Of a stretch of DNA of 64,000 nucleotides, positions 1 through 8,430 are shown one piece after another (position 1 is the first letter of the stretch; the number at the start of each line of letters is the position of its first letter). A program made the position numbers and the translations under genes. The notes under the pieces are model-generated. The model did no database searches, was not told the origin of the DNA, and worked only from the letters and a program-made list of their open reading frames with translations. Origin of the DNA: Sabulicella glaciei (GTDB taxonomy: Bacteria; Pseudomonadota; Alphaproteobacteria; Acetobacterales; Acetobacteraceae); the NCBI RefSeq assembly GCF_026183895.1, contig NZ_JAPFQI010000001.1, positions 153,510-217,509 of the forward strand, read 5' to 3'.

Positions 1-75
1 GGGCCGGCTTCTACGGGGGGCGGGCCGGGTCCCCCCCCGGGGGGGGTTTGTCCCCCCCAACCCCCCCCGGCCACT
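1..75. repeat. G/C homopolymer-rich low-complexity stretch
   Basis: Runs of six to eight consecutive G or C alternate here, including an 8C-8G block that is self-complementary. Nothing else in the window looks like this. It encodes the last residues of the lipB reading frame, which become a Gly/Pro/Asp tail. It may be natural low complexity or a poorly resolved sequence or contig edge; I cannot tell which from sequence alone. Confidence 0.6.
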
Positions 76-700
76 CCGCCATCAGGGCGGAATCCAGCTC
101 CTCCATCGTGGCGGTGATGCCGAGATGAGCGAGGCTGGTCACCCCAAATTCGGGGATGCCACAGGGCACGATGCCCGCGAAATGCGACAGTTCCGGCTCG
201 ACGTTCAGCGCGATGCCGTGCCACGACACCCAGCGCGACACGCGCACGCCGATAGCGCCGATCTTCGCCTCGCCCACCGGCGTGTCGGCGACCCAGATGC
301 CGACGCGGCCCGCGCGCCGCTCCCCCTTCACGTTGAAGCGCCACAGCGCCCGGATCATCCATTCCTCCAGCGCGTGGACGTAGCAGCGCACGTCACGCGG
401 CGGCATGCCGCCATGGGGGCGGGACAGGTCCAGCATGACATAGGCGGTGCGCTGGCCGGGGCCATGATAGGTCCACTGCCCGCCGCGCCCCGCCTCGTAA
501 TGCGGGAAGCGCCGCTCCAGCAACTCCTCCGGCTTGGCGGAGGTGCCGGCGGTGTAGCTGGGCGGATGTTCCACCATCCAGACCCGTTCGGCCGCGCCCT
601 CGTCGCGGATCGCCGCGACATGGACCCTCATCTGGGCCAGGGCGTCGGGATAGGGGGTGAGACCTGGGGAAATCACCCATTCGGGGCCGGTTGAACCCAT
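11..700 (-). CDS. lipB: Octanoyl-[acyl-carrier-protein]:protein N-octanoyltransferase LipB
   Basis: LipB transfers octanoate from ACP to lipoyl domains of 2-oxoacid dehydrogenases and the glycine cleavage H protein, the first step of endogenous lipoate synthesis in the cytoplasm. The frame (229 aa) carries the family signature [12 protein letters not shown] near residue 70, the catalytic lysine context AKIGAIG near residue 145, and the catalytic cysteine in [11 protein letters not shown] near residue 180. The ATG at 700 is preceded by AGGAAAG. The final ~20 residues (after EWPGG) are Gly/Pro rich, are encoded by the homopolymer stretch at 1-75, and are not typical of the family, so the true stop may differ. 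Its start region overlaps the likely promoter of the divergent tRNA-Leu. Confidence 0.93.
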   Translation of the reverse strand: MGSTGPEWVISPGLTPYPDALAQMRVHVAAIRDEGAAERVWMVEHPPSYTAGTSAKPEELLERRFPHYEAGRGGQWTYHGPGQRTAYVMLDLSRPHGGMPPRDVRCYVHALEEWMIRALWRFNVKGERRAGRVGIWVADTPVGEAKIGAIGVRVSRWVSWHGIALNVEPELSHFAGIVPCGIPEFGVTSLAHLGITATMEELDSALMAEWPGGVGGDKPPPGGDPARPP

Positions 701-719
701 GGCTTTCCTGCGCTAAAGC
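691..719 (+). promoter_or_regulatory. Candidate sigma70 promoter of tRNA-Leu
   Basis: TTGAAC (691-696) and TAAAGC (714-719) are separated by 17 bp and would start transcription about 5 bases before the tRNA. The -35 match is good and the -10 is only 3/6, so this is tentative. It overlaps the lipB start codon on the other strand. Confidence 0.4.
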
Positions 720-730
720 CACCCCGCGTC

Positions 731-816
731 GCGGTCGTGGCGGAATGGTAGACGCGCTAGCTTGAGGTGCTAGTGGGGGCAACCCCGTGGAAGTTCGAAT
801 CTTCTCGACCGCACCA
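731..816 (+). tRNA. tRNA-Leu (GAG anticodon)
   Basis: The acceptor arms GCGGTCG (731-737) and CGACCGC (806-812) pair perfectly and are followed by A and an encoded CCA. The anticodon arm CTAGC/GCTAG has the 7-nt loop TTGAGGT, giving anticodon GAG, which reads CUC/CUU leucine codons. A long variable arm (GTGGGGGCAACCCCGT region) is as expected of a class II leucine tRNA. The T arm with GTTCGAATC is present. The total is 86 nt including CCA. Confidence 0.97.
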
Positions 817-836
817 TCCGGCGCCGCCCGGACCAG

Positions 837-1889
837 ATGAAGGCCGAAGCGCGGCGCTTCCGCCCACCGGGAATCCCTTCGCGCATGACGCGTTTCCTCG
901 CCGGGCTCGCGCTTACGCCGCGTAGCCCGCTTTTCTGCTGGGGCGTCGCCATCCTGGCGTTCCTGGTGGCCTTCGGGATGCGCCTCGCCCTGGAGCCCTT
1001 GCTGCCCACCGGCTTCCCGTTCCTCACCTTCTTTCCGGCGGTGATCATCGTCGCCTTCCTGTGCGGCGCCCTGGCGGGGGCGACGGTGGCGGTCGCGTCG
1101 CTTTTCGCATCCCACTACTTCTTCCTCGCGCCCACCGGCTCGCTTGAGCTGACCCCGAGCCGGGCGCTGGCCCTCGGCTTCTTCGCGTTGATCGCGGCGG
1201 TGGACATCGCGCTGATCCGCGCCATGACGCATTCGCTCCATCGGGTGCGGGAGGAACGGGAGCGCAACCGCCGCCTCGCTGAGTCACGCGAGACGCTGTA
1301 TCGCGAGCTGCAGCACCGCATCTCCAACAACTTGCAGATGGTCTCCTCCTTGATCGCTGTCGAAAGCCGGGCGGTGACGGATGAGCGCGCGCGCCACGTG
1401 CTGCAGGACGCGCAGCGGCGCCCCGGCCTGATCTCGCGTCTCCATCGCCAGCTTCACGACCCGGAGGCGACGGAGATCCGCATGGACGAGTTCCTGCCGG
1501 AGCTTTGCGAGGACACGCTCGCCACTGCGGGGGCCTGCGACCGCGTGCGCTATGTCCTGCGCGCCGCGCCCATCGCCCTGTCCCCGGCGCGTGCCATCCC
1601 GGTCGGCCTCATCGCCGCCGAGCTCGTGGCCAATGCGCTGGAGCACGGCCTGCCCGGCGGGCGCGCGGGGAGCCTCACGGTCACCCTCGCGGATGAGGGG
1701 GATGGGGTCGCGTCGCTTTCCGTCGAGGATGACGGGGAGGGGCTGCCGGACGGCTTCGATTTGGGCGCCTCCAACAGCCTCGGCCTGCAGATCGTGCGGC
1801 AGCTTGCCGAGCAGTTGGGCGGGGAGTTCCGACTTGCTGGCACGCGTGGCGCCGCGGCGCGGATGCGCTTCCCCATCCGGGAGGGGTGA
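837..1889 (+). CDS. Membrane sensor histidine kinase (DUF4118 + HisKA_2/HWE-type)
   Basis: This is a 350-residue predicted inner-membrane kinase. The first ~125 residues hold about four hydrophobic segments resembling the KdpD-type DUF4118 membrane domain, followed by a short charged linker. The phosphoacceptor box is ELQHRISNNLQMVSSLI (about residues 160-176), typical of the HisKA_2 class. The ATPase domain has an N box (AAELVANALEH), a G1-like DDGEGLPDG and a G2 SLGLQIVRQL. There is no PAS or receiver domain and no response regulator gene next door, so its partner is encoded elsewhere. An alternative start is the ATG at 885 (residue 17), just before the first hydrophobic segment. The signal it senses cannot be inferred. 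Confidence 0.88.
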   Translation: MKAEARRFRPPGIPSRMTRFLAGLALTPRSPLFCWGVAILAFLVAFGMRLALEPLLPTGFPFLTFFPAVIIVAFLCGALAGATVAVASLFASHYFFLAPTGSLELTPSRALALGFFALIAAVDIALIRAMTHSLHRVREERERNRRLAESRETLYRELQHRISNNLQMVSSLIAVESRAVTDERARHVLQDAQRRPGLISRLHRQLHDPEATEIRMDEFLPELCEDTLATAGACDRVRYVLRAAPIALSPARAIPVGLIAAELVANALEHGLPGGRAGSLTVTLADEGDGVASLSVEDDGEGLPDGFDLGASNSLGLQIVRQLAEQLGGEFRLAGTRGAAARMRFPIREG

Positions 1890-1948
1890 CGCCGCGGTTT
1901 TGCCGCTGCGCCAAGGCGGCTATGGTCGTTCCCGACCAGGGGACACCG

Positions 1949-4216
1949 ATGGACGAAGACCTCCGCCGTGCCGCGCTCGACTATCACCGCCTTCCGCGGC
2001 CCGGGAAGCTCACGGTCGAGCCGACCAAGCGCATGGCCTCCCAGCGCGACCTGTCGCTGGCTTATTCGCCTGGCGTCGCCGCCGCCTGCGAGGAGATCGC
2101 GCGCGACCCTCAGACCGCCTGGGACTACACGACGCGCGGCAACATGGTGGCGGTGATCACCAACGGCACCGCCGTGCTGGGGCTAGGCAATATCGGCCCG
2201 CTCGCCTCCAAGCCGGTCATGGAAGGCAAGGCGGTGCTGTTCAAAAAGTTCGCGGGCATCGATTCCGTGGACATCGAGGTGGACGCGATCGACCCCGACC
2301 GCTTCGTGGAGGTGGTGGCGGCGCTGGAACCCTCCTTCGGCGCCATCAACCTGGAGGACATCCGCGCGCCGGAATGCTTCGAGATCGAGCGCCGCCTGCG
2401 CGAGCGGATGAAGATCCCCGTCTTCCACGACGACCAGCACGGGACCGCCATCATCGTCGCCGCCGCAATCCGCAACGGCCTCCTCGTCCAGGGCAAGCGG
2501 CTGGACGAGGTGAGGCTGGTGAACACGGGCGGCGGCGCGGCCGCCCTCGCCTGCCTGGACCTGCTGGTGGCCATGGGGCTGCGGCGGGAGAACGTGACGG
2601 TCTGCGACATCGAGGGCGTGGTCTGGGAGGGACGCCCGGGCACCGACCCCTACAAGGCGCGCTACGCGCAGCCCACGGAGGCACGACGCCTGGAGGAGGT
2701 GCTGGACGGCGCCGACATCTTCCTCGGCCTTTCGGCGCCGCGCGTGCTGAAGGCGGAATGGCTGAGCCGCCTGGCGCCGCGCCCCCTGGTCCTGGCCCTG
2801 GCGAACCCGGAGCCGGAGATCCTGCCGGAGGCGGTGCGCGCGGCGCGGCCCGACGCCATCGTCGCGACGGGGCGAACGGACTATCCGAACCAGGTCAACA
2901 ACGTCCTCTGCTTCCCCTTCATCTTCCGCGGCGCGCTCGATGCCGGCGCGACCACGATCAACGAGGTGATGAAGGTCGCCGCCGTCGAGGCCATCGCGGC
3001 GCTGGCGCGGGTGGAGGCGAGCGAGGTGGTGGCCGCCGCCTATGGCGGCACGCCGCCGCTCTTCGGGTCGGAATACATCATCCCCAAGCCCTTCGACCCG
3101 CGCCTGATCCTGGAAGTAGCGCCGGCGGTAGCGAAGGCTGCGATGGAAAGCGGCGTCGCGACGCGCCCCATCGCCGATCTCGAGGCCTATCGGCGCGAGC
3201 TTGGGCGCTTCGTGTTCCGCTCGGGCAATCTGATGCGGCCGGTGCAGGAACTGGCGCGGTCCCGCCCCGTGCGCATCGTCTTCGGCGAGGGCGAGGACGA
3301 GCGCACGCTCCGCGCCGTGCAGACCGTGCTGGACGAGGGCACGGCTGAGCCCATTCTGGTGGGGCGGCGCGAGGTGGTGGAGGCGCGCATCCGGTCGCTG
3401 GGCCTGCGCATGGAAATCGGCGGCTCCGTCCAGGTCGTCCATCCGCTGGAAGATCCGGAACTCTTCGCGCCGCTGGTGCGGCTCTACCAGGGCAAGGTGG
3501 GCCGGCGCGGCATCACCCCCGACGCGGCGGCGCGGCGCGTCGAAAGCCGCAACACCATCGCAGCCTCCCTGCTGCTGGAATCCGGGGAGGCCGAGGCCGC
3601 CATCGTCGGCGGGACGGGCGACTGGATGCGCCACTGGGAACACGTGCTGGCGTGCATCGGCAAGCACCCAGACGCAGGGCGCGCCTATGCCATGTCCGCC
3701 CTGATCCTTCCGGCGGGCACGCTGTTCTTCGTGGACACGCACTTGCTCCTTGACCCCACGGCCGAGCAGCTCTGCGAGATGGTGCAGCTGGCGGCGGAGG
3801 AGGTGCGCGGCTTCGGCATCCCGCCCAAGGTGGCGCTGCTGTCGCATTCCTCCTTCGGCGCATCCGGCGCGGAGTCGGCGCGCAAGATGCGCGCGGCGTT
3901 GCACCTGATCCGCGAGCGGGCGCCCGATCTCGAGGTGGATGGCGAGATGCACGCGGACGCGGCGCTGGTGCCGGCGATCCGTGCCCGCGCCGTGCCCGAC
4001 CCGACGCTGGAGGGCCCAGCCAACCTGCTGATCTTTCCGGGAATCGATTCCGCCAATATCGCCTTCAACCTCGCCAAGGCGGTGAGCGAAGGGTTGCAGC
4101 TGGGGCCCATGCTGCTCGGCATGAACAAGCCGGTGCACATCATGGTGCCCAGCGTGACGGCGCGCGGCATCGCGAACCTCGCCGCAGTGGCGGCGGCACA
4201 GGTGAACCGGGGCTGA
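1949..4216 (+). CDS. maeB: NADP-dependent malic enzyme with C-terminal phosphotransacetylase-like domain
   Basis: MaeB decarboxylates malate oxidatively to pyruvate, yielding NADPH, and links the TCA cycle to pyruvate and lipid or PHA synthesis. The 755-residue product has an N-terminal malic enzyme domain (SLAYSPGVA, the divalent-metal/substrate motif [12 protein letters not shown](P) fold around NTGGGAAAL). From about residue 430 it has a phosphate acetyl/butyryltransferase-like domain ([14 protein letters not shown]), the usual arrangement of the large bacterial MaeB. In known MaeB proteins that second domain is regulatory (acetyl-CoA-responsive) rather than catalytic. I chose the ATG at 1949 because an AGGGG element precedes it and [13 protein letters not shown] is the typical N-terminus; the frame stays open upstream to 1886. 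Confidence 0.95.
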   Translation: MDEDLRRAALDYHRLPRPGKLTVEPTKRMASQRDLSLAYSPGVAAACEEIARDPQTAWDYTTRGNMVAVITNGTAVLGLGNIGPLASKPVMEGKAVLFKKFAGIDSVDIEVDAIDPDRFVEVVAALEPSFGAINLEDIRAPECFEIERRLRERMKIPVFHDDQHGTAIIVAAAIRNGLLVQGKRLDEVRLVNTGGGAAALACLDLLVAMGLRRENVTVCDIEGVVWEGRPGTDPYKARYAQPTEARRLEEVLDGADIFLGLSAPRVLKAEWLSRLAPRPLVLALANPEPEILPEAVRAARPDAIVATGRTDYPNQVNNVLCFPFIFRGALDAGATTINEVMKVAAVEAIAALARVEASEVVAAAYGGTPPLFGSEYIIPKPFDPRLILEVAPAVAKAAMESGVATRPIADLEAYRRELGRFVFRSGNLMRPVQELARSRPVRIVFGEGEDERTLRAVQTVLDEGTAEPILVGRREVVEARIRSLGLRMEIGGSVQVVHPLEDPELFAPLVRLYQGKVGRRGITPDAAARRVESRNTIAASLLLESGEAEAAIVGGTGDWMRHWEHVLACIGKHPDAGRAYAMSALILPAGTLFFVDTHLLLDPTAEQLCEMVQLAAEEVRGFGIPPKVALLSHSSFGASGAESARKMRAALHLIRERAPDLEVDGEMHADAALVPAIRARAVPDPTLEGPANLLIFPGIDSANIAFNLAKAVSEGLQLGPMLLGMNKPVHIMVPSVTARGIANLAAVAAAQVNRG

Positions 4217-4263
4217 GGCGGCGCGCCCTGGTTTCCCGCCGGGGCAGCCCCACATTTCCCCTC

Positions 4264-4962
4264 ATGGCGCAGCTTCCCGCCCCCAAATCCGGCGGCGCCG
4301 TGGCAGAGTTCCTGCGGCGCCTCGATACGCTTCCAGCGGTCCGTCCCACAGGGCGCGGGCGGCTGCTCTTTGCCGTGGACGCGACCGCCAGCCGGCAACC
4401 CAGCTGGGACCGAGCCTGCCACGTCCAGGCCGAGATGTTCGTCGCCGCCGAGGGGCTGGGCGGGCTGGCCGTCCAGCTTTGCTACTGGCGCGGCCATCGC
4501 GAATTCGCCGCAACGCCCTTCCTGACGGATGCTTCCGAACTGGCGCGGCGCATGTCCGGCGTTTCGGTGTTGGCCGGTCAGACTCAGATCCATCGTTGTT
4601 TGGAACACGCGCTGCGCGAAACGACCGCGGAGCGTGTCCACGCCCTGGTGCTGGTGGGCGATGCGCTGGAGGAGGCGATCGACCCGATCGGCCACCTCGC
4701 GGCGCAGCTTGGGCTGCGCGGCACGCCGGTCTTCTGCTTCCAGGAAGGCGGCGACCAGCAGGTGGAATGGGCTTTCCGGCAGATCGCCAAGCTTTCCGGC
4801 GGCGCCTGGGCACCCTTCGACTCCGCGAGCCCGGATGCCCTGCGCGACCTGCTGCGCGCCGTGGCGGTCTTCGCGGCGGGTGGGCGATCGGCCCTGGCGA
4901 AGCTGCCGGGCCGCGCTGCCTCGGGCATCGCGGGGCAGCTTCCCGCGCCGCGGCGGGGCTAG
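4264..4962 (+). CDS. VWA-like domain protein (DxTxS metal-site variant)
   Basis: A 232-residue soluble protein with a von Willebrand factor A-like fold. The first strand LLFAVDATASRQPSWD (about residues 35-50) contains DATAS, a DxTxS form of the MIDAS metal site. Later strands VHALVLVGDALEE and TPVFCFQEG fit the alternating beta/alpha pattern. No transmembrane segment or signal peptide is seen. It is followed after 3 bp by a membrane DnaJ-domain gene and then an HPF/RaiA-like gene, so the three are probably co-transcribed. Its biochemical role is unknown; VWA proteins usually mediate protein-protein contacts, and a chaperone-linked role is only inferred from its neighbours. Confidence 0.75.
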   Translation: MAQLPAPKSGGAVAEFLRRLDTLPAVRPTGRGRLLFAVDATASRQPSWDRACHVQAEMFVAAEGLGGLAVQLCYWRGHREFAATPFLTDASELARRMSGVSVLAGQTQIHRCLEHALRETTAERVHALVLVGDALEEAIDPIGHLAAQLGLRGTPVFCFQEGGDQQVEWAFRQIAKLSGGAWAPFDSASPDALRDLLRAVAVFAAGGRSALAKLPGRAASGIAGQLPAPRRG

Positions 4963-4965
4963 AGG

Positions 4966-5664
4966 ATGGCCTATCTCGCCCTTGGGGGGCTGGCGCTGGT
5001 CCTGACCCTGGCCCTGCTTCACGGCTTCGCCAACGCGAAGCCGGGGCAGGTGAGGGTGGCGCTGACTTGGTCCCTCGGGATTGCCGGGGCTGGGCTGCTC
5101 GCGCTGATGCTGATGAGCGGGCGCGGGGCCGGAGCCTTCTGGGCGCTGTTCCTGTTCGGCCCGGCCATTGCCCAGGCGGTGCGCGGCTGGTGGACGCGGC
5201 GCCGCTTCCGCCGCCCCACCCCGGGCGGCGAGGCCAGCGGCGTCGAGACCGACACGCTGGAGATGCGCCTCGACATGGAGACCGGAGCCCTGTCCGGCCG
5301 GGTGCGCCAAGGCCCCTTCGGTGGGCGCGAACTTGGCGGCCTGTCCCTGCCTGAGTTGCTGATGCTGCTGGAGCATTGCGCCGCCGTGGACGGGGAAAGC
5401 GTCGGCCTGCTGGAAGCGTGGCTCGACCGCGCCCATCCGGGCTGGCGCGAGGAAACCCACCACGAGGAACCGCCGCGTTCCGCCTCCGGCCGGATGGGGC
5501 GGGAGGAGGCACTTACGATCCTCGGGCTTCCGGAGGGTGCGACCGAGGCGGAGATCCGCGCCGCGCATCGTCGCCTGATGCAGTCCGCCCACCCGGATCG
5601 CGGCGGCAGCGACTGGCTCGCGGCCCAGGTGAACGAGGCGCGGAACGTGCTGCTGGGCGGGTAG
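4966..5664 (+). CDS. Membrane-anchored DnaJ-domain protein (J-protein)
   Basis: The 232-residue protein begins with a hydrophobic region of two or three probable membrane segments (residues 1-70). A cytoplasmic middle region with an acidic/amphipathic stretch follows. A compact C-terminal J domain (about residues 175-232) contains the essential HPD tripeptide in QSAHPDRGGSDW. J domains stimulate the ATPase of DnaK-type Hsp70s. The layout (N-terminal membrane anchor, C-terminal J domain) resembles the DjlA/TIM14-like class. It starts 3 bp after the VWA gene. Its client is unknown. Confidence 0.85.
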   Translation: MAYLALGGLALVLTLALLHGFANAKPGQVRVALTWSLGIAGAGLLALMLMSGRGAGAFWALFLFGPAIAQAVRGWWTRRRFRRPTPGGEASGVETDTLEMRLDMETGALSGRVRQGPFGGRELGGLSLPELLMLLEHCAAVDGESVGLLEAWLDRAHPGWREETHHEEPPRSASGRMGREEALTILGLPEGATEAEIRAAHRRLMQSAHPDRGGSDWLAAQVNEARNVLLGG

Positions 5665-5698
5665 GGAAACTACCCCCGCCCCGACCCGTTTCCCCTGC

Positions 5699-6055
5699 AT
5701 GCAGATCCAGATCAACACCGATGATGGCGTTCGCGGCAGCGAGGACTTCACCCAGCGCCTGGCGGAAGAGATCCAGCGTGCGCTGGGCCGCTTCTCCGAC
5801 CAGATCACGCGCATCGAGGTGCATCTGGGCGACGCCAACTCCCCCAAGAAGGGCGGCGATAACGACATGCGCTGCGCGATGGAGGCGCGGCCCACGGGGC
5901 AGAAGCCCGTGGCAGTGACGCATCACGCCGCGACGCCGCACGAGGCCGCGCAGGGAGCCACGCGGAAGCTGCGCGCCCTCCTCGACACGCAACTCGGGAA
6001 ACGGACCGAGGTGAAGGGCGCCCCCACCATCCGTGACGGGGCGCTGGACCTCTGA
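5699..6055 (+). CDS. HPF/RaiA family ribosome-associated protein
   Basis: A 118-residue protein matching the short hibernation-promoting-factor/RaiA fold: an N-terminal QIQINTDDGV strand, a helix (LAEEIQRALGRF), then ITRIEVHLGDAN, and a second strand-helix unit ending LRALLDTQLGKR. Short HPF/RaiA proteins bind the 30S decoding centre and inactivate ribosomes in stationary phase or stress. It lies 34 bp after the J-protein gene in the same orientation and ends 1 bp before the convergent PLP-enzyme gene, leaving no room for a terminator. Family assignment is fairly secure. Whether it acts on ribosomes in this organism is inferred. Confidence 0.8.
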   Translation: MQIQINTDDGVRGSEDFTQRLAEEIQRALGRFSDQITRIEVHLGDANSPKKGGDNDMRCAMEARPTGQKPVAVTHHAATPHEAAQGATRKLRALLDTQLGKRTEVKGAPTIRDGALDL

Positions 6056-6056
6056 C

Positions 6057-7166
6057 CTAGGCCATGGCGCCGCGCGCGGCGACCGGCCAGAGCGATTCCA
6101 CGCGGCCCTTCCGCACGCCGACATACCAGTCGAAGCGATCCACCGTCGGGTCGCAATGACCGGGGACGAGGCGGAGCTTCTCCCCCAGGCGCGGGCGCAG
6201 GGACGGGTCCTCGACCGTCAGCTTGCCGTGCTCGTCGCTCGCCCCGGCGTAGGAGACGCCCGGGCGGTCCCAGACCAGCGGGAGGCCGCTATCGGTCGGG
6301 ATGGCCTTGTGACCCGCATCCACCACGGCGATGTGCGGCTGCGCCGCGCTCATGACGGTTGCCAGGACAAAGAGGGCGTGGCGGAAGGGCGGTGCCTCCT
6401 CGTTGCGGGCATAGTCCGCATCCATGAAGGCGTAGGAGCCGGCCTGGATCTCCGTGTAGACGCCGCTCGCCGCCTCGTGGCGGAAGGTGCCGGTGCCGGC
6501 GCCACCCACCACCGGACAGTCGAGGCCGCGCTGCCGAAGCTGCTCCACCGTCCGCCGCGCCGCGTCGGCGGCCTGCGCGATGGTCTCCGTGCGCCGCTCC
6601 GGCGCGCGGATGTGCTGCGCCGAGCCGTGATAGGCCTGAAGCCCGCCGAAGGTGAGGTGGCGCGACGCGGCGATGCGCTCCGCCAGTTCCACCGCGGGCG
6701 GACCGGGTTCGACGCCGCAGCGGGCCGCGCCGACATCGATCTCGACCAGCACGGGAATCCGCACCCCCGCCGCCTCGGCTGCCGCCTCGATCGCGGCGAC
6801 CTGCGCCGCGTCATCCGTGCAAACCGAAACGCGGCTGATCCGCGCCAGGGCCATGAGCCGCGCCAGCTTGCGCGCGCCCCAAACCTGATTGGTCACCATC
6901 ACGTCCGGGATGCCGCCCCAGGCCAGCACCTCCGCCTCAGCGACCTTCTGCACGCATTGGCCGATCGCGCCACGCTCCATCTGCAGCCGCGCAATGACCG
7001 GCGACTTATGGGTCTTGGCGTGGGCGCGCAGCTTCACCGGATGCTCGGCCAGCAGCGCCGCCATGGCGTCGAGATTCCCCTCGAAGGCGTCGAGGTCGAG
7101 CAGGAGGGCAGGGGTGTCCACCTCCTCCTCGCGCATTCCGGGTTCGGCGGGCGGCGGCTGCATCAT
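6057..7166 (-). CDS. DSD1-family PLP-dependent D-amino-acid lyase (D-threonine aldolase/D-serine dehydratase-like)
   Basis: A 369-residue fold-type III PLP enzyme. The N-terminal alanine-racemase-like barrel starts with DTPALLLDLDAFEGN. The PLP-binding lysine lies in LRAHAKTHKSP (near residue 55). The C-terminal beta domain has HGKL and PGHCDPT, where His and Cys are the metal ligands of this family. Members cleave D-threonine or dehydrate D-serine and D-hydroxyamino acids; the exact substrate cannot be read from sequence. It is encoded divergently from the flavin amine oxidase gene, with only 34 bp between the start codons, so the two promoters must overlap. Confidence 0.88.
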   Translation of the reverse strand: MMQPPPAEPGMREEEVDTPALLLDLDAFEGNLDAMAALLAEHPVKLRAHAKTHKSPVIARLQMERGAIGQCVQKVAEAEVLAWGGIPDVMVTNQVWGARKLARLMALARISRVSVCTDDAAQVAAIEAAAEAAGVRIPVLVEIDVGAARCGVEPGPPAVELAERIAASRHLTFGGLQAYHGSAQHIRAPERRTETIAQAADAARRTVEQLRQRGLDCPVVGGAGTGTFRHEAASGVYTEIQAGSYAFMDADYARNEEAPPFRHALFVLATVMSAAQPHIAVVDAGHKAIPTDSGLPLVWDRPGVSYAGASDEHGKLTVEDPSLRPRLGEKLRLVPGHCDPTVDRFDWYVGVRKGRVESLWPVAARGAMA

Positions 7167-7200
7167 GGTCGGTCCTCACGTTCCGACGCATGATGCGGGC

Positions 7201-8427
7201 ATGATCCCCAGCGATCCAGAGGTGGTGGTGATCGGCGCGGGCTGCGCCGGCATCGCGGCGGCCCGCGCCCTGCGCGCGGCCGGGCGAAGCTGCGTCGTGC
7301 TGGAGGGCAGCGGGCGCGTCGGCGGGCGGGCCTGGACCGAATCTGCCTCGCTGGGCGCGCCCTTCGACCACGGCGCGACCTGGCTGCACCAGGCGGACGA
7401 GAATCTGCTTACCCCGCATGCCGGCCCCGCCTGTGACCACGATGCGCTGCGCGAGCGCCACCTTTGGCTCGGCACGCGCTTCGCGACACCCGAGGAGCTG
7501 GACGATCACGCAAGGGCCGCCGATGCCTTCGACGCGGCGGTGGATGCCCCGCGCGAAGGACCCGACGTGTCGGTCGCGGCGGTCGCGCCGCGCGGCAGTC
7601 GTTGGAGCGCCAGCATCGCCCATTGGCTTGGCAACCAGATCAACGCGGCGCCGCTGGAGGAGATCTCGCTGGAGGATTTCCTCAAGACCGATCTGGGCGG
7701 TCCCAACCTGCTGCCGGAGCAGGGGGTGGGCGCGATCGTCGCGCGGCTGGCGGAGGGGCTTCCCATCCGTCTCGGCGCGCGGGTGGATAGGCTGCGCTGG
7801 GACGGGGTTGAGGTCGTGGCCGAAGGCGTCTTCGGTGCGGTGCGGGCGCGCTCGGCCATCGTTTCCGTTTCTACCGGGGTGCTGGCCTCCGGCGGCATCC
7901 GCTTCACGCCGGACCTCCCGCCCGAGGTGATGGAGGCGGTGCACGGCCTGCCCATGGGGCTACTCACCAAGCTCGGATTCCGCCTGCCGGAGCCGGAGCG
8001 CTTCCCCGTCGCGCCCTTCCACTCGGTCCGGCAGGTGCCCAGCGCCGCCGCGCCGCATCCCTTCGGCTGGATCGTCCGTCCCTTCGGGCGCGACCATCTC
8101 TTCGGCTTCGTGGGCGGCGAGCGCGCCTGGGACTTGTCGCGCGAAGGCCCGGCGGCGTTGGAGGACGCGGCGCGGCGCGACTTGCGCGACATCTTCGGCG
8201 ACGCGCCGCTCGGTCCCGCCGTGCTGACGCGATGGGGTGCCGACCCGCTTTTCCTGGGCGCCTATACCCACGCGCGTCCGGGCCACCATGCGAGCCGCGC
8301 CGTGCTCGCGCGGCCCCTGGGCGGCGGGCGCCTCGTCCTCGCCGGGGAGGCGACGCATTCGCGCTTCGCCGGCACGGTGGCCGGGGCGTGGCTTTCGGGC
8401 GAGGCGGCGTCGCGCCTCGCCCGGTAG
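7201..8427 (+). CDS. FAD-dependent amine oxidase (flavin monoamine oxidase family)
   Basis: A 408-residue oxidoreductase with an N-terminal dinucleotide-binding motif VVVIGAGCAGIAAARAL, the acidic ribose-binding strand ending VVLEGSGRVGGRAW, and a C-terminal FAD-binding segment LVLAGEATHSRFAGTVAGAWLSG, the hallmark of the monoamine oxidase family. Members oxidise primary or secondary amines or amino acids to imines with release of H2O2. I chose the ATG at 7201 because it directly precedes the first beta strand; the frame is open to 6889 but that part overlaps the divergent PLP gene. Substrate unknown. It ends 3 bp before the convergent Bug gene. Confidence 0.9.
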   Translation: MIPSDPEVVVIGAGCAGIAAARALRAAGRSCVVLEGSGRVGGRAWTESASLGAPFDHGATWLHQADENLLTPHAGPACDHDALRERHLWLGTRFATPEELDDHARAADAFDAAVDAPREGPDVSVAAVAPRGSRWSASIAHWLGNQINAAPLEEISLEDFLKTDLGGPNLLPEQGVGAIVARLAEGLPIRLGARVDRLRWDGVEVVAEGVFGAVRARSAIVSVSTGVLASGGIRFTPDLPPEVMEAVHGLPMGLLTKLGFRLPEPERFPVAPFHSVRQVPSAAAPHPFGWIVRPFGRDHLFGFVGGERAWDLSREGPAALEDAARRDLRDIFGDAPLGPAVLTRWGADPLFLGAYTHARPGHHASRAVLARPLGGGRLVLAGEATHSRFAGTVAGAWLSGEAASRLAR

Positions 8428-8430
8428 GGA

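Noticed and set aside
2183-4255. A 690-codon minus-strand frame opposite maeB
   Set aside because: His/Arg/Ala-rich shadow of a well-supported gene with no recognisable motif.
3685-5895. A 736-codon minus-strand open frame opposite maeB and the VWA/DnaJ genes
   Set aside because: It is antisense to well-supported genes, has no family-like motifs and is Arg/Pro/Ala/His rich, as expected of shadow frames in GC-rich DNA.
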